In this document: positions 1 to 10,445 of the stretch, piece by piece
How the letters are laid out: every line of letters begins with the position of its first letter
Numbering within the stretch: the stretch's first letter is position 1
Assembly: GCA_963422465.1 (NCBI GenBank)
Contig: OY730171.1
Span: 992,001-1,056,000, forward strand
Direction of reading: 5' to 3'
Source of the DNA: Lichina pygmaea
Taxonomy: Eukaryota > Ascomycota > Lichinomycetes > Lichinales > Lichinaceae
Length of the DNA stretch: 64,000 bases
Program-made: the position numbers and the translations under genes
Notes under the pieces: generated by a model
What the model saw: only the letters and a program-made list of their open reading frames with translations
Databases searched by the model: none
Told to the model about the DNA's origin: nothing

Positions 1-1317
1 GCCGTCGGCTGCTTCGTGCGCGACTCGACCGAGCCCTACTCGCCCTTCGCCGGAGAGATCTTCTGGCGGCACTGCATCGGCTACCACGGATGGCGCTGGG
101 AGCTGTGGGGCGGCGGCATCTACCTCGCCGAGCGCATCTACCGCGAGATCCGGAGCCGGCGCGAGACGGAGATCATCCGCGTCGTCCGACACCCGTACGG
201 TATGTCGTCCGCGACGTCGAAGACGGAAGTCGAGACCCCAGATCGATCGTGCTGACTCGGGGACCCGAAAAAAAAAAAGACGTGCTCGAGATCCAGATGC
301 GCAAGCCGTCGATGAAGTACAAGGCCGGCCAGTGGCTGTTCCTCAACGTGCCGTCCATATCGCGAGGACAGTGGCATCCCTTCACCATCACGTCCTGTCC
401 CTTTGACCCGTACGTGTCCGTGCACGTGCGGCAGGTCGGCGACTGGACGCGCGATCTCGGCAACGCCGTCGGGGCCGGCCCGCTGCAGGAGAAGGAGATG
501 GACAACCTCGACCCCATGGGCCTGTACGAGATTGCCTTGACCAACGGCGAGGTCATGCCGCGGATCAAGATCGACGGGCCGTACGGAGCCCCGGCCGAGG
601 ACGTACGTGCCCTGTCCCGTCTTCTCGTGGCCGCGATCGTCTTCTCGTCGCGCTGACCCCATCCGACCGGCAGGTGTTCGACAACGAGATCGCGGTGCTC
701 ATCGGCACCGGCATCGGCGTGACGCCGTGGGGCTCGATCCTGAAGAACATCTGGCATCTGCGCAACTCGCCGAACCCGCCGCGACGGCTGCGCCGGGTCG
801 AGTTCATCTGGGTGTGCAAGGAGACGGGCTCGTTCGAGTGGTTCCAGACGCTGCTCTCGTCGCTGGAGGCGCAGTCGATCGCGGCCGCGACCCGGCCCGG
901 CAACGAGGGGCCGGAGTTCCTGCGCATCCACACGTACCTGACGCAGAAGCTCGACATGGACACGACGCAGAACATCGTGCTCAACAGCGTCGGCTCGATC
1001 AGGGACCCGCTCACCGAGCTCAACAGCCGCACCAACTTCGGCCGGCCCGACTTCTCCCGCCTCCTCGTCGCGATGCGCAACGGAATCCTCGACCAGACCT
1101 ACATGTCCGGCCTCGAGGGCTCGCTCAAGACCACCGTCGGCGTCTACTTCTGCGGTCCGACCGTGGCCGCCCGCGACATCAAGCGCGCCTGCAAGGACGC
1201 CAGGTGCGAGGAGGTCGACTTTAGGTTCTGGAAGGAGCAGTGAGTCTTGCTATCCTCATCCTTTTTTTCCCATCCCGGAGCGACGGCGATGGACTGACTC
1301 GTGAACGCAGCTTCTAA
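1..1317 (+). CDS. noxA: NADPH oxidase NoxA-type, C-terminal 364 residues (5' end outside window)
   Basis: Four exons are read: 1-199, 280-602, 674-1239 and 1311-1317. The introns at 200-279, 603-673 and 1240-1310 have GTATGT, GTACGT and GTGAGT donors and CTGAC-type branch sites. The family moves electrons from NADPH through FAD and haems to make superoxide at membranes and controls fungal differentiation. Visible motifs are HPFTITSCP (FAD binding), GPYGAPAEDV and GTGIGVTPW (NADPH binding), FIWVCKETGSFEWF, and VYFCGP near the end. The haem-binding membrane part lies upstream of the window. Reading through the last donor would give a tail ending KEQ with a stop at 1241-1243. Splicing a 7-nt exon restores KEHF-stop, the usual NoxA C-terminus as I know it. 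NoxA rather than NoxB rests on family knowledge of the C-terminal half. Confidence 0.93.
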
Positions 1318-1390
1318 AACACAGGTCGTCTGCACCACCTGCCGCCGGGTGGGGGGAAGAAAGTCGGGTCCTTTATATCATGCATCTCCG

Positions 1391-1414
1391 GCTGTCCTGT
1401 CCTGTCCTGTCCTT
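1391..1414. repeat. (TGTCC)n microsatellite
   Basis: Four consecutive CTGTC/TGTCC units are seen downstream of noxA. Confidence 0.85.
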
Positions 1415-1471
1415 GTGCAATCGGCCACGAAAGTCTTTCAACGCTTTCAATGTATCTACTTGTTCGGTATT

Positions 1472-1520
1472 TGTGTCTGTGTCCGTGTCTGTGTCCGTGT
1501 CTGTGTCCGTGTCTGTGTCA
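1472..1520. repeat. Tandem TGTCTGTGTCCG minisatellite
   Basis: Alternating TGTCTG and TGTCCG hexamers form about four 12-bp units. Confidence 0.85.
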
Positions 1521-1810
1521 TGCGTCTGCTGCTACGTAGCATATGTCACTTGTTCCAGCCTAGCCAAAATACCAGTTGTTCTTGACTTGATCCGGTCCGT
1601 TCGACCCACCTTCATTGGCTTACTCGTACGTAGTACGCAAATCTTTGTTCATCTAACGTAGGAGGTGCTGTATGTCGTATATGTACGTATGGAGTACACA
1701 GTACGGAGACGGAGTAAAATCACAGAGTACCACCGTGGCATTTGACAAGGAACCTGATGAATACTGTACAGTCGACGGGACTGATTACTGTACCTCACCA
1801 TGCTCACTTT

Positions 1811-1830
1811 CCCCCCCCCCCCCCCCCCCC
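1811..1830. repeat. Poly-C run of 20
   Basis: Twenty consecutive C residues are read; length in the source DNA may be affected by sequencing error. Confidence 0.9.
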
Positions 1831-2113
1831 AACAGACTGACCTCCATTTCCCTTTCCTTTCCTTTCCTTTGCTCTCCTTCCCTTTCCAACCGGAATCCAG
1901 GCACGTGCCATGACTACGTATTGCTCTCTGCTGGGAACCCTGGTGGGAACCCCGCCAAGAGAAGAGAGGAATATCGCCCCCTCTTAGCAGGGGTAGATTA
2001 TGACCTCTATATACAACCCTTCTTAGTTGCGCCGACCAACATCAGTTTCTTTGTTCCAGAGCAACTAGTAGTGTCTTCCACTTCTTAAGTTTTCTGCTCG
2101 GTCTAGTGAACAG

Positions 2114-2173
2114 CTACTACTGCTGCTGCCGCCACTGCTGCTGCTGCCGCCACTGCTGCCACTGCTACCACTA
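2114..2173. repeat. CTG/CCG/CCA trinucleotide repeat tract
   Basis: Imperfect CTG-rich triplets with a repeated CTGCTGCCGCCA block; no supported coding frame. Confidence 0.8.
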
Positions 2174-2986
2174 CAGAGGATCACGCTCAGAACATGGGGG
2201 TGGCGTCAATACCTGCCTCGTCAGTGTCAGCCTCCGTCTGTGAGTCAACCAAACGACATGGTGATTTAATAGGCATGGGCGGAGTCCAGAGATCTGGATC
2301 AGGATACAGTATCTTAGTGCAAGTTCCACCACCCAACATCAACATCGCCAAAAGTCAGACACACTGTCTGAACACAGCAAATCAAGTCCACAAACAGGAT
2401 ATACCGTACCGGTACCGTACCGGTATATCCCAGTCTCACGACCCATCCACTCTCTCCCCTCCACTTGTTTCGAGGAATTAGATATTGCTGGAGCTACCCA
2501 AGGCAATGGCCTGCTCTGAGCGGGGAGAAAGATGATTATCATTGACGCTCTCTCTCGGACCCGAGGGGCTATATGGCCCCCCTATCCAGCTGACTAACAC
2601 TATGGTACTGTACCGTACGGTACCGGTACCGGTACCGACTAAGCCAGCCTCACCGGTAGCCCTGTGGCCGCAACAGATAATCTTCAGACATGAACAATAA
2701 CCCCCCGGTGCCCCCCTGGTACTCTGAAATCCATTCATCAACAACAGTCAGTACAGTGGTTGCAAAACAGTTGCAAGCATCGCTTGCGACATGGTAAGAG
2801 TTTCCCCAAGTTCTTTTTGTCTTCAGTCCAATGAAACGGCCGACAATAGATCGTGACAGTGATAGGTGTCTTGGAATTGGACGTTGTGGCTGTGGAGCCC
2901 CTAAGCCCTAAAGCCGTAAAGCACCGTCACATGTGCTCTTGGCCCCCCAATGTATTTACCTACCGTAGCTACTTCTCTTCAAAAAT

Positions 2987-2987
<1 letters not shown>

Positions 2988-3028
<41 letters not shown>

Positions 3029-3029
3029 G
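2988..3029. repeat. (ATC)n microsatellite
   Basis: About 13 uninterrupted ATC/CAT triplets lie in the spacer between noxA and DSK2. Confidence 0.9.
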
Positions 3030-3094
3030 TCTCCTTCTACTGTGCCTCCGGCCTTCATCAGGCCATACCAGAAGAAAAAAAGGGGTTTTTAAAA

Positions 3095-3111
3095 CCCCCC
3101 CCCCCCCCCCC
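3095..3111. repeat. Poly-C run of 17
   Basis: Seventeen consecutive C residues follow an AAAA run. Confidence 0.85.
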
Positions 3112-3292
3112 ATTTGAGATCTACAGTGACTTTTTACTTACAAGTACCGGCCGTACCGAAGCAAACTACTCGTAAGCCTGCCTTGAGTGGGTTCTACCGA
3201 GCGTCGATATTCTACTAGTGCACGTCGAGATCGGGTCTTGGGTTCTGCCGAGGGCGGAGATCAGCCGTGTCGAATCGGACGAGAGAGAGGAT

Positions 3293-3313
3293 GGGATGGG
3301 ATGGGATGGGATA
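3293..3313. repeat. (GGGAT)n microsatellite
   Basis: Four GGGAT units are present. They are not the telomeric TTAGGG repeat. Confidence 0.85.
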
Positions 3314-3524
3314 TGATGGAATGACTGGGCAAGATGGGATGGATGTGGCGGGATAGGCTGACGGAGACAGATGTACAGCCAAGATTACGACGGACACGAC
3401 AGTACTACTTTGGTGGAGAGCACCCAAAGTAAGTACGGCATGTTCTGAAGAGCCTCCCCTCGTCATTTTGAACCGGGATGATACCGCTACGCACAGTTCC
3501 AGGCGCAAAAAAACCCCCCACCGG

Positions 3525-5038
3525 TCAATGCGTCAACAGATATTCGACCGCTCCGTTGACGTTCCCGCCTGTCCGTCGCAGCGCCTCGACGTTCCGATCA
3601 AAGTCGTAGAAGCCCATCTCGTTCAGCTGTCGCAGCTGAGCCTCGTACCGCTCCTCCGGAGGACGCGAGTCGCCCGCCGCTGGTGCTGGACTCGATCCCG
3701 AGCCGGCCGCGCTTCTCGACCCGGCGTCTGTGCCCCCGCCAGCGCCACCACCGCCAGCCATCGCGAGACCGGCTGGGAAGAGAAAAGGAAACGTCGGGCC
3801 GGAGGGCTGTGCGCCAGCGTTGGTCTGCCCCTGACCGGGCCCGCCCTCGTTGGTGTCGCTGCTGCCGCCGTCCGCGTTGTTCAGCCCGAGCAGGGTGCTG
3901 AGCATGTTCAACGTCTGGGCGTTGGGTGCGCCGGCGGGGTTGAACGGGAAAGACGGCGGCGGCGGCGTCGTCGTCGTCGTCGTCGTCGTCGTCGCACCGG
4001 TGGCAGGTGGAGTCGCAGGGGGAGCAGCAGCAGCAGCGTTGAACAGTGCCGCCACCGGATTCGGCGGTGCTGGATCCGAGCCTGCGTTAGCCGTTCCGTA
4101 ACGCCGTAACTGAGCGTCGGTGGTGGGAATCGTGCCACCGAGGACGGTTGTCCGTCCGTCGTTGGTCTGGGTCGTCGTTGGAGCGCCGGCGCCGCCGGTG
4201 CCAGCGGCGTTTGGCGGAGTCGTGTCGGTGATACCCGGAGCTGGGAAGGCGTCTGGATTTCCCTCCCCGAATCCCCCGTAGAGGGTTCGTCGCATCAGGT
4301 TCATCTCGCGAAGGGTGTTCGGATCGGTCATCATGCGACGGAACTGCTCCGAGCCCAGCATCTGCCGAGCGATCGGTCCCATGTCACGGAGCGGACTCTG
4401 GTTCATCAGCATGTCGATGACGGCCGGGTTGGACAGCGCCTCGTTCATGGTCGACGCAAACTGCGGATCCGAGAGCATCTCGGCCATCCTCTCGGGCGAG
4501 GGAGGAGCGCCCATCTGGAGCAAGGAGCGATGAGCTCAGTCACCTCGTCTTCCAACGGCTCGACACTCACCCCGCCGTCGGGCCCGAACATCTGCGCTCC
4601 CGGCAACTGAGCGAGACCGGCGTAGCGTGCTCCCGTGAGACCGGCCAGCGGGTTGTTTCCCGGTCCGGTCGCGAGGTTGGCCGGAGCCTGGGGCGTGCCT
4701 CCTGGCCCGGAGCGGCCGTCGGACGACGCCGCGGCCGAGGACGAAGACGCACCACCCGGAGCCTGGTTGCTGGGGGCGCTCTTGACGAGATGCATTGTGT
4801 TACCCTCCTTGATGTTGTACGTCGCCAGCAGCTCGGGGTCCTTGAGGACGCGACCCGAGTAGATCAGACGCTGGCGTTCGGCCGGCACGTTGCTGTACTC
4901 CTCCGCCGCGAGCTTCTTCTTCAGCTCCAGCACCGTCATCGACCGGGGCACGGTCAGGGTGTAGCGAGCATCGCTCGAAGACTTGACGTGGAAGGTGACG
5001 GGCGCATCCTCGGCCGGCGGAGAGCCTTCGTCCGCCAT
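3525..5038 (-). CDS. DSK2: Dsk2/ubiquilin family UBL-UBA shuttle protein
   Basis: Two exons, 5038-4571 and 4514-3525, flank a 56-nt intron with a GTGAGT donor and a CCAG acceptor. The spliced product is 485 residues. The family carries ubiquitinated clients to the proteasome. An N-terminal ubiquitin-like domain (about residues 13-90, with [11 protein letters not shown]) is followed by a Ser/Gly/Pro linker. An STI1-like region (about 157-250, with [15 protein letters not shown] and the MLMNQSPL stretch) comes next, then a low-complexity linker containing a run of nine Thr and a Pro run. A UBA domain ends the protein (about 440-485, with LNEMGF and GAVEYLLTH). The ATG at 5038 opens directly into the UBL domain. 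The Thr run is encoded by a GTC/GAC triplet repeat that also gives artefactual open frames on the other strand. Domain order and length fit Dsk2 well. Confidence 0.95.
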
Positions 5039-6138
5039 CTTCTGACGCCGTGGGTTCCAACTTTGAGCTCTGCCGAGGTGTTGTGGAGGATGGGTCGAGT
5101 AAGGTGGAGCAGCGTCAGTGGGGAGCCTTCCTAGACGGACAGCAGGGCGGAGGTTGTCCTACTGTACGAGGTACGAGGGTACGAGTACGCACTAGTAGTG
5201 CACAGAGTACGTAACGTACCTCCGAAACGCAGATAAGCTACTCGATCACGTGCAGACGCTACACTAGTAATGAGTCTGACAACCGATGATAAACTGCTCG
5301 ATCAGTCGCATTACTACTGCATTGAAGCACGTGATGAAGTTACTTTGATCGGAAACGTCGGGGCCAAGTGGGTGTTACAGTGTTGTGACATAGATCTGAC
5401 CGAGCTGGTTGCTGCTTACAAACCTTTGAGTCATAAGTAGTGATGATATGAGAAGTAGTACATAGGTATAGTACTTCTGTAGAGTTGTCATATCAATGCT
5501 GATTGCTCACCTACAACTATTGCTCTCAAATGAATCACTGGAGTCAACTTTGTACGGAGGCTTGTTCAGATTCGTGTCAAACCACGGTGACTCAAGCGAG
5601 GCTACAGTCGACAAGTCAGCAGCCAAGATGGAGTCATTATATACGTACTTTTGGACTACAGCACTGTTCTGCAGATGTCTACAAAAGTTCCAACTGATAC
5701 ACCAGCGACACTCATTGCTTGTGGACATTCCGGGCTCTTGAAGCCCTATTGTAGTATTCAAACAGCGCCAATTTAGAGCCGATGCCGTGTCTTACGTACT
5801 GATGTGTGCTACGGTACCCTTGTGCTACAGCACATATAGGTGTAGATTAGCGTATTCAGGTGCGATGTCGAAGCGACCTTTAACAAGACTTTACAAATCA
5901 CTCTTGGAAGAGTCCGTGAAGAAATGACAGCTGAGATGTATAGGTAATGAGCAACTGCTTCTCATAAAGTACGTCATCTACAGCACAACGGCGGTTGACC
6001 AGTTCAACCGTCAACGTTGTTTGATGGGCTGAAGAGATTGATCGCGCGATGCAGGAAAATACCTTTCTACCTTATAGGTACCCAGTGATAAATGGTAGGG
6101 TTGTGGTTTGATATCAGCTACTACTGAATGTATGCCAG

Positions 6139-6179
<41 letters not shown>

Positions 6180-6458
6180 GCACTGGCCCTGAGCGCCCAT
6201 GTAAAAGTCCCGGGAACCCAAGTGTGTACACGGAAAGAACAAGAACCAGAAGAAAGCGAGTCGTTTCAGGGCATGAGGGGCAAGGAAAACGTCAATGCGG
6301 AGGGAACGATGCGGTGGGTCGTCCTGGCGAGTCTGGCATGGCAGATCATCGAATGCAAGCGGTCGTCCTGACGAGAGGCACGCTCGAGACAGCAGCATCC
6401 AACTGTGCCGGCCCGAGATGCAGCATCGACAACAGCCGCAGCGTAGCAGCAGACTAGT
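5039..6458. other. Intergenic spacer, no supported gene
   Basis: This is the upstream region of DSK2 and the downstream region of the next minus-strand gene. It contains GTACGAG-type short tandem repeats near 5164-5190 and an ATG triplet repeat. No coding frame with protein-family character is seen. Confidence 0.7.
6136..6178. repeat. (GAT)n microsatellite
   Basis: About 14 uninterrupted GAT/ATG triplets; it produces spurious Met, Asp and His homopolymer frames. Confidence 0.9.
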
Positions 6459-7245
6459 TCAAACGGTCCAGACGGTCCAGCCGACAATGGAGACGACAAC
6501 CCACCATCCTGCGTTCTCCAGGACGACGCGGCCCAGACTAAGAGCGCCGCTGCTTTCGCCACCCGGGGCGGTGGTGCCGTTGGCGAGGGTCCCGTTGATG
6601 ACGACGGAGCGGGTGCCGTTGACGTCGGCGATGCGGACCAAGGAGTTGTCGTTGGCCGGCTCGGCCGTGCCGTTGGGTAAGATGTCGGCGAGGAACTCGT
6701 TCTGGGACCCGTCGTCGCAGCCGCAGACGGAGTACTGCTGACACAGGCAGATGACCGGCAAGACCTGGACCTTGTCCTCCTCGGCCGTCTGCCTGCGCGT
6801 GCTGTCGTCCAGCTGAGGCGGCGGGTCCGTGCCGTTGCGCCAGTAGTAAGGGTGGGTGTACGGATAGGTGTAGACCGAATAAAGCCAGGCGCCGGCGAAG
6901 AAGCCGAGAGCGGCGGCAGGCAGGATGAACGGCGAGATCCCCCCTGGCGACTTGGAGCCGGACCTGAACGGCACCGACGCACCGCCGCCGTAGTACTTTC
7001 CACCGCCATACGACCGCGGCGCGCCAGAGCCTGATCGCGTCATACCGCCAGCATTCGCACTCGATCTCGATCTGATAAGGCCTTTGGTCAGCGTCATGGT
7101 CGCATTGGCCAGTTCTCCCAGCGCATCAAAGATTTTGGCCCACCCGCTACTGCCGCTTCCTCGTGATCCGCCACTCGAGCTGCCCCTCGACGACGAGCTA
7201 GACGACGAGCTCCGACCGCCGCTTGATGAGGTCCCTCCTCCTCTA

Positions 7246-7276
<31 letters not shown>

Positions 7277-7448
7277 GACGCTTCTCCAGTCTGCGGTCCG
7301 AGACCTCGAGAGACCGCTCTTCGACGCCGGCCCTTTCTGGTTGATCTTCGACCGCCGCTCGTCTCAGGAGACAGCCAGACCGAGGACATGCCGACCGGGC
7401 GAGGGCTGTGCAAGTGAAGAGGAAGGTCAGGACCACTGCTGCCTTCAT
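6459..7448 (-). CDS. Secreted Gly/Ser-rich fungal protein, possibly GPI-anchored (DUF7732-like)
   Basis: A single exon encodes 329 residues from the ATG at 7448. I chose it over an in-frame ATG at 7619 because it opens into a clear signal peptide (KAAVVLTFLFTCTALA). After the signal come an Arg-rich stretch, a run of ten Gly, and a Ser/Gly low-complexity block (about 65-100). A GGGKYYGGGASVPFRSG segment and a hydrophobic stretch with YTYPYTHPYYW (about 175-210) follow. The next element is a Cys cluster (CLCQQYSVCGCDD, about 250-262). Several NGT N-glycosylation sequons follow. The C-terminus is hydrophobic (WWVVVSIVGWTVWTV) after a small-residue stretch, as in GPI-anchored proteins. I recall this layout from a conserved fungal family of unknown function (DUF7732), but did not check. 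The function is unknown; a cell-surface location is inferred. Confidence 0.75.
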
Positions 7449-8378
7449 CTTTGCGACGACCGATCCGACACGATGGCCAACGGTCGACGCGGAGTGTAGA
7501 CGTGAGGCCAATAGACGACACCTGTCCTGTCGATGACAGCGATTTGATCTGGGAGATGCCGATGGGTGGAGATGGCGTTTGTTTGATGGCGGGGACGATG
7601 ATGCCGTTTGCGGCCGCAACTTGCCTTAAGTATCCTCCGCCACCTGAGCTACGGTAAAAAGTAAGTTGATTCGCCTCAGCCGAACGGGGGATGGGCCCTT
7701 CCCCCTTTCAGGCTTAGTGCACGTAGGGCTCTCCAACCCCTGGGGTAAGTATGTCGACAGGCAGTCTTACAGTAAGCTGCGTACGTTTCTACACGGGGCT
7801 TTGTCTCGGTAGAGCTGCCGTGCATCAGCTGAGAGACAGCTCGACCGTTCCGCGTTTCCCCCTCGGCTGATAAGTGGGGAAGGGCGTTCTCCAGCTTCGG
7901 CGCCCGACTTGAAGATCATACGCTCTTACGACAAGGCACAGATGTCGATAGACATCACTTCTGATAGTCAGGTACCGATTTCGTATTTCCTGTCTTATCA
8001 TGTGCTTTTCATCGGCCTGGTTGGAAACTGCCCCACAGCCGGAAGGAACGGAAGGATGGATGACGGCGTTGCAATACGTACCGTACGTACGTAGTACGTA
8101 CGGGAGTACTGCAACGGACCGAGTGGGCGATACCGATCGATTCTCAATACATATGAGACTTTCCACCGTAAGCGGTGGCGGTGTCAAAGGTCCTTTGATG
8201 ACATATCGAGACGCTGCTTCTGTAATACGTACCTCGTACGGTACGAGGATACGTACGCACAGTACTTTCTTACGTAAGTCTCCCCGCACTGGCCCGGAGA
8301 TTTCGTCGGACGTCCGATAGGCCAGGCTGCGCCACCGTAGCGGGGGTGGCGCTGGTGGCTTGGTAAGATCTACGGACA

Positions 8379-8490
8379 ATTCCTCAAGTCTACCCCAGTT
8401 ATGCAAAATCTTCCCCACGTATCCCCCCTTCCCTGGGATATACCCCTCTGAGCGCCACACCCCATGCGACTCTCGCGCCACTTGTGCCAC
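8379..8490 (+). repeat. Inverted-repeat arm 1
   Basis: This segment, from CAATTCCTCAAGTCTACCCC to GCGCCACTTGTGCCAC, is repeated in reverse complement at 8841-8940 with a few mismatches. The spacer is about 350 bp. Confidence 0.85.
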
Positions 8491-8840
8491 CACAAGCCGT
8501 GTACCTACAACTTGCCCTGTCTTTGCACTGCACAGCAAGTACTCAACCTGCCAACTGCCTGCTGATGACTACCCTGCGCTCCACCGACTTCCTGTGACTG
8601 TCCGACTACCCTGACCAACCACCCACCCTCTCTGTACAAAGGACGAGGGGGTGGTATGTCATGTACCTTTGTATGTACCCATACGTACTGGTCGGGTATT
8701 ACATAATGTAGGGTACGTACCTCCCGTACAAGGTACGAGGGTACTTCAGTACATACTGCTTGATTCTCATTAGATACTTAGAATGTAGTGAGACGATAGG
8801 GGAAATCCAAGGTAGACATAGCTTGAACCTTCTTGGTTTG

Positions 8841-8940
8841 GCGCAAGTGGCGCGGGCGGGTGGCGCTCAGAGGGGTATATCCCAGGGAAGGGGGGATATA
8901 TGGGGAAGATTTTGCATGACTGGGGTAGACTTGAGGAATG
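8841..8940 (-). repeat. Inverted-repeat arm 2, abutting the LINE 3' end
   Basis: Reverse complement of arm 1 with small indels near its inner end. LINE-A1 begins 2 bp beyond the arm, so the insertion lies at the end of this repeat. Confidence 0.85.
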
Positions 8941-9049
8941 GTCTGTAATTTTATTTTTATTTTATTCTTACTCTGATTTGGCTGGTGAGCCATGCAGAAC
9001 TTCTAGATACATACTTTTTTTTCCCAGAAAACCTTGGGAGGAATAAAAA

Positions 9050-9384
9050 CTGAGACTTGGGTAAGACTAGGGAATTATCTGGGAGAATATGCAGTGTCTG
9101 GACAAAATAAAATCACAGAGATGATAGGTTTTCTGGTAAGAGTTGGTGTGCTAAGTTAAACTGGTCTAGTCTTTTCAAAAACATAAACCAGAGAAGAAAT
9201 TCTTTAAGCACTTTAGGCTTTTGAAGTAAAGTAGAGAAATTGTAGGAAAGAAAAGTGGCTTGCTGTCTTTGAGTAAGAAACTTGTTACAAGAGAAAGTGA
9301 TATGTTGAGCAGTCTCTTCTCCAAAACCACAGGAACATAGAGGGGATTGGAAGTCTGGAACATTTGCTCTGAAAAGAAAGCTGG
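9050..9384 (-). pseudogene. LINE-A1 C-terminal zinc-knuckle fragment
   Basis: Distal part of the LINE-A1 ORF, separated from the main ORF by Gy1-a. It encodes FRANVPDFQSPLCSCGFGEE, a His/Cys knuckle, and the closing FMFLKRLDQFNLAH segment shared with LINE-A2. The 3' UTR and tail follow to 8943. Confidence 0.8.
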
Positions 9385-9811
9385 TGTTACGGGCCGGGCC
9401 GGGTTCACACAGAAGGCGGCTCGGTCTGTTGCTTTGTAGGGCGGATTCTAGACAGGGACTCGGTAGAGGAATAGACAGGTGGGGTAACTCTCCTGTGCTA
9501 TTGTCTCAGTACGATGGGTTCGTATTGTGTGTTCAGCCTGGAGAGCTAATCCCTCCGGGCCCTTTGGGGGGTCTTTATACAGATGCCCCAAGGGGGGGGG
9601 TCTCCTCGAGGGGTATCATCCTTTTGCGTGGACGAGCTCCTCGCTTAGCTCTTGCTTGTCCACCGGACAAGCTCCTCACTTAGCTCCTGCTCGTCCACCG
9701 GACAAGCTCCTCGCTTAGCTCCTGCTCGTCCACCAGATCGGTCGGATGTTGTTCTGCATGACTAACACTCCTCCCTCACTTACCTGGGCTGTTCCAGCCT
9801 AGGCCTTAACA
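9385..9811 (-). repeat. Gy1-a 3' LTR (427 bp, three 35-bp units)
   Basis: Bounded by TGTTA...TAACA. Three copies of a 35-bp repeat (core GCTCCTCGCTTAGCTCCTG) occur at about 9629-9735. It is 70 bp shorter than the partner LTR, exactly two repeat units. Confidence 0.9.
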
Positions 9812-9832
9812 CTATCCCCTCCCTCCAAGGGT
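9812..9832 (-). other. Gy1-a polypurine tract
   Basis: On the minus strand GGAGGGAGGGGATAG directly precedes the 3' LTR. This is the expected primer site for plus-strand DNA synthesis; Gy1-b has the same tract. Confidence 0.75.
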
Positions 9833-9872
9833 TCTGTCCCCAGATTCTTTTCGTTCCTGCTCCTCTTTTGTC

Positions 9873-10445
9873 ATGAACCAAAGCCAGACAACTTGAACTT
9901 GTTGTCGTGGTTTTCTCTCTTGTCGTATTGGCAAAATAGGCAAGGAATTGAAAATCGCATGCGGTGCTTGTCGTCATGACCACGCCAAGTGTGTTGTGAG
10001 CTCCACGTCATCTTTTTGTTGTCGGTGTGTTGAGAAGAGTTGTCGCTGCGACCTTCATCTCTCGGAATCAGAATGGAAGAAGATGGAACTTGAGCGTGAG
10101 CAGCTTGAGGCTCAGCTGCGGGAGACTGATGACCAATTGTCAAAGTTGCTTCCCCGGCAGATCCACCTCCACTGGCAGCTGGGTTGTCTCTCACAGAAGG
10201 AGGCTGATGCCATCCGTCGTGAGCTGTCCACTATCAAGGATCAGGAATCCCTTGATGCTCAGGAACAGGAGGCTCTCCGCGTTATCCGCGAACGGGAGGC
10301 CAGTCAGGCTGCTGCTCCGCTGTCCTTTGAGGACATCTTCTCTTCAGAGGCTTTGGCTTCTCTCGAGCTGTTGTCTCCGTCGGACCTGGTCACTGCGGGT
10401 TTGCTTGGTGGTAATCCACCAGCTTCTGGTTCATCGCAGGGCTGA
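9873..10445 (+). pseudogene. Gy1-a antisense ORF3, Zn2Cys6-type protein (one TGA)
   Basis: A 190-codon frame lies opposite to gag-pol, between the pol 3' end and the 3' LTR. It has the same length as the intact Gy1-b copy at 53613-54185. One TGA interrupts it at codon 8. Cys spacing is C-x2-C-x6-C-x8-C-x2-C-x6-C (CGACRHDHAKC, then CCRCVEKSCRC), matching fungal Zn2Cys6 binuclear clusters. A charged, Leu-rich coiled-coil stretch follows (EWKKMELEREQLEAQLRETD). The C-terminus is GGNPPASGSSQG. Its 3' end overlaps the antisense of the pol chromodomain C-terminus. Function is unknown; DNA binding is inferred from the motif only. Confidence 0.75.

Larger units (their letters stand above)
1318..3524. 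other. Intergenic spacer with simple repeats, no supported gene
   Basis: No gene can be supported. The stretch holds a probable noxA 3' UTR, several microsatellites and homopolymers, and GTACCGGTACC-type palindromes near 2401-2430 and 2612-2640. Short open frames here lack family features and run through the simple repeats. Confidence 0.7.
7449..8942. other. Intergenic spacer with inverted repeat, no supported gene
   Basis: This is the upstream region of the secreted-protein gene. It is rich in GTACGTAC-type motifs (near 8080-8105, 8225-8275 and 8695-8755) and holds a diverged ~100-bp inverted repeat at its right end. A 237-codon minus-strand frame at 7825-8538 has no protein-like features and crosses the repeat arm. 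Confidence 0.65.

Noticed and set aside
138-1080. Long minus-strand ORFs opposite noxA and other shifted frames in the GC-rich genes
   Set aside because: High third-position GC leaves antisense frames open. The sense strand has introns, conserved motifs and a coherent protein.
1672-2088. A 138-codon plus-strand gene downstream of noxA
   Set aside because: It runs through the 20-base C run and CCTTT repeats, and its product has no recognisable features.
3293-3313. Telomere-like repeat
   Set aside because: The unit is GGGAT, not TTAGGG, and the tract is only four units long within gene space.
3908-4138. Arg-rich and Val-rich ORFs around 3850-4138
   Set aside because: They are other-frame readings of the GTC/GAC triplet repeat inside DSK2.
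7825-8538. A 237-codon minus-strand gene
   Set aside because: The frame crosses GTAC-rich simple sequence and an arm of the inverted repeat, and has no domain, signal peptide or family-like composition.
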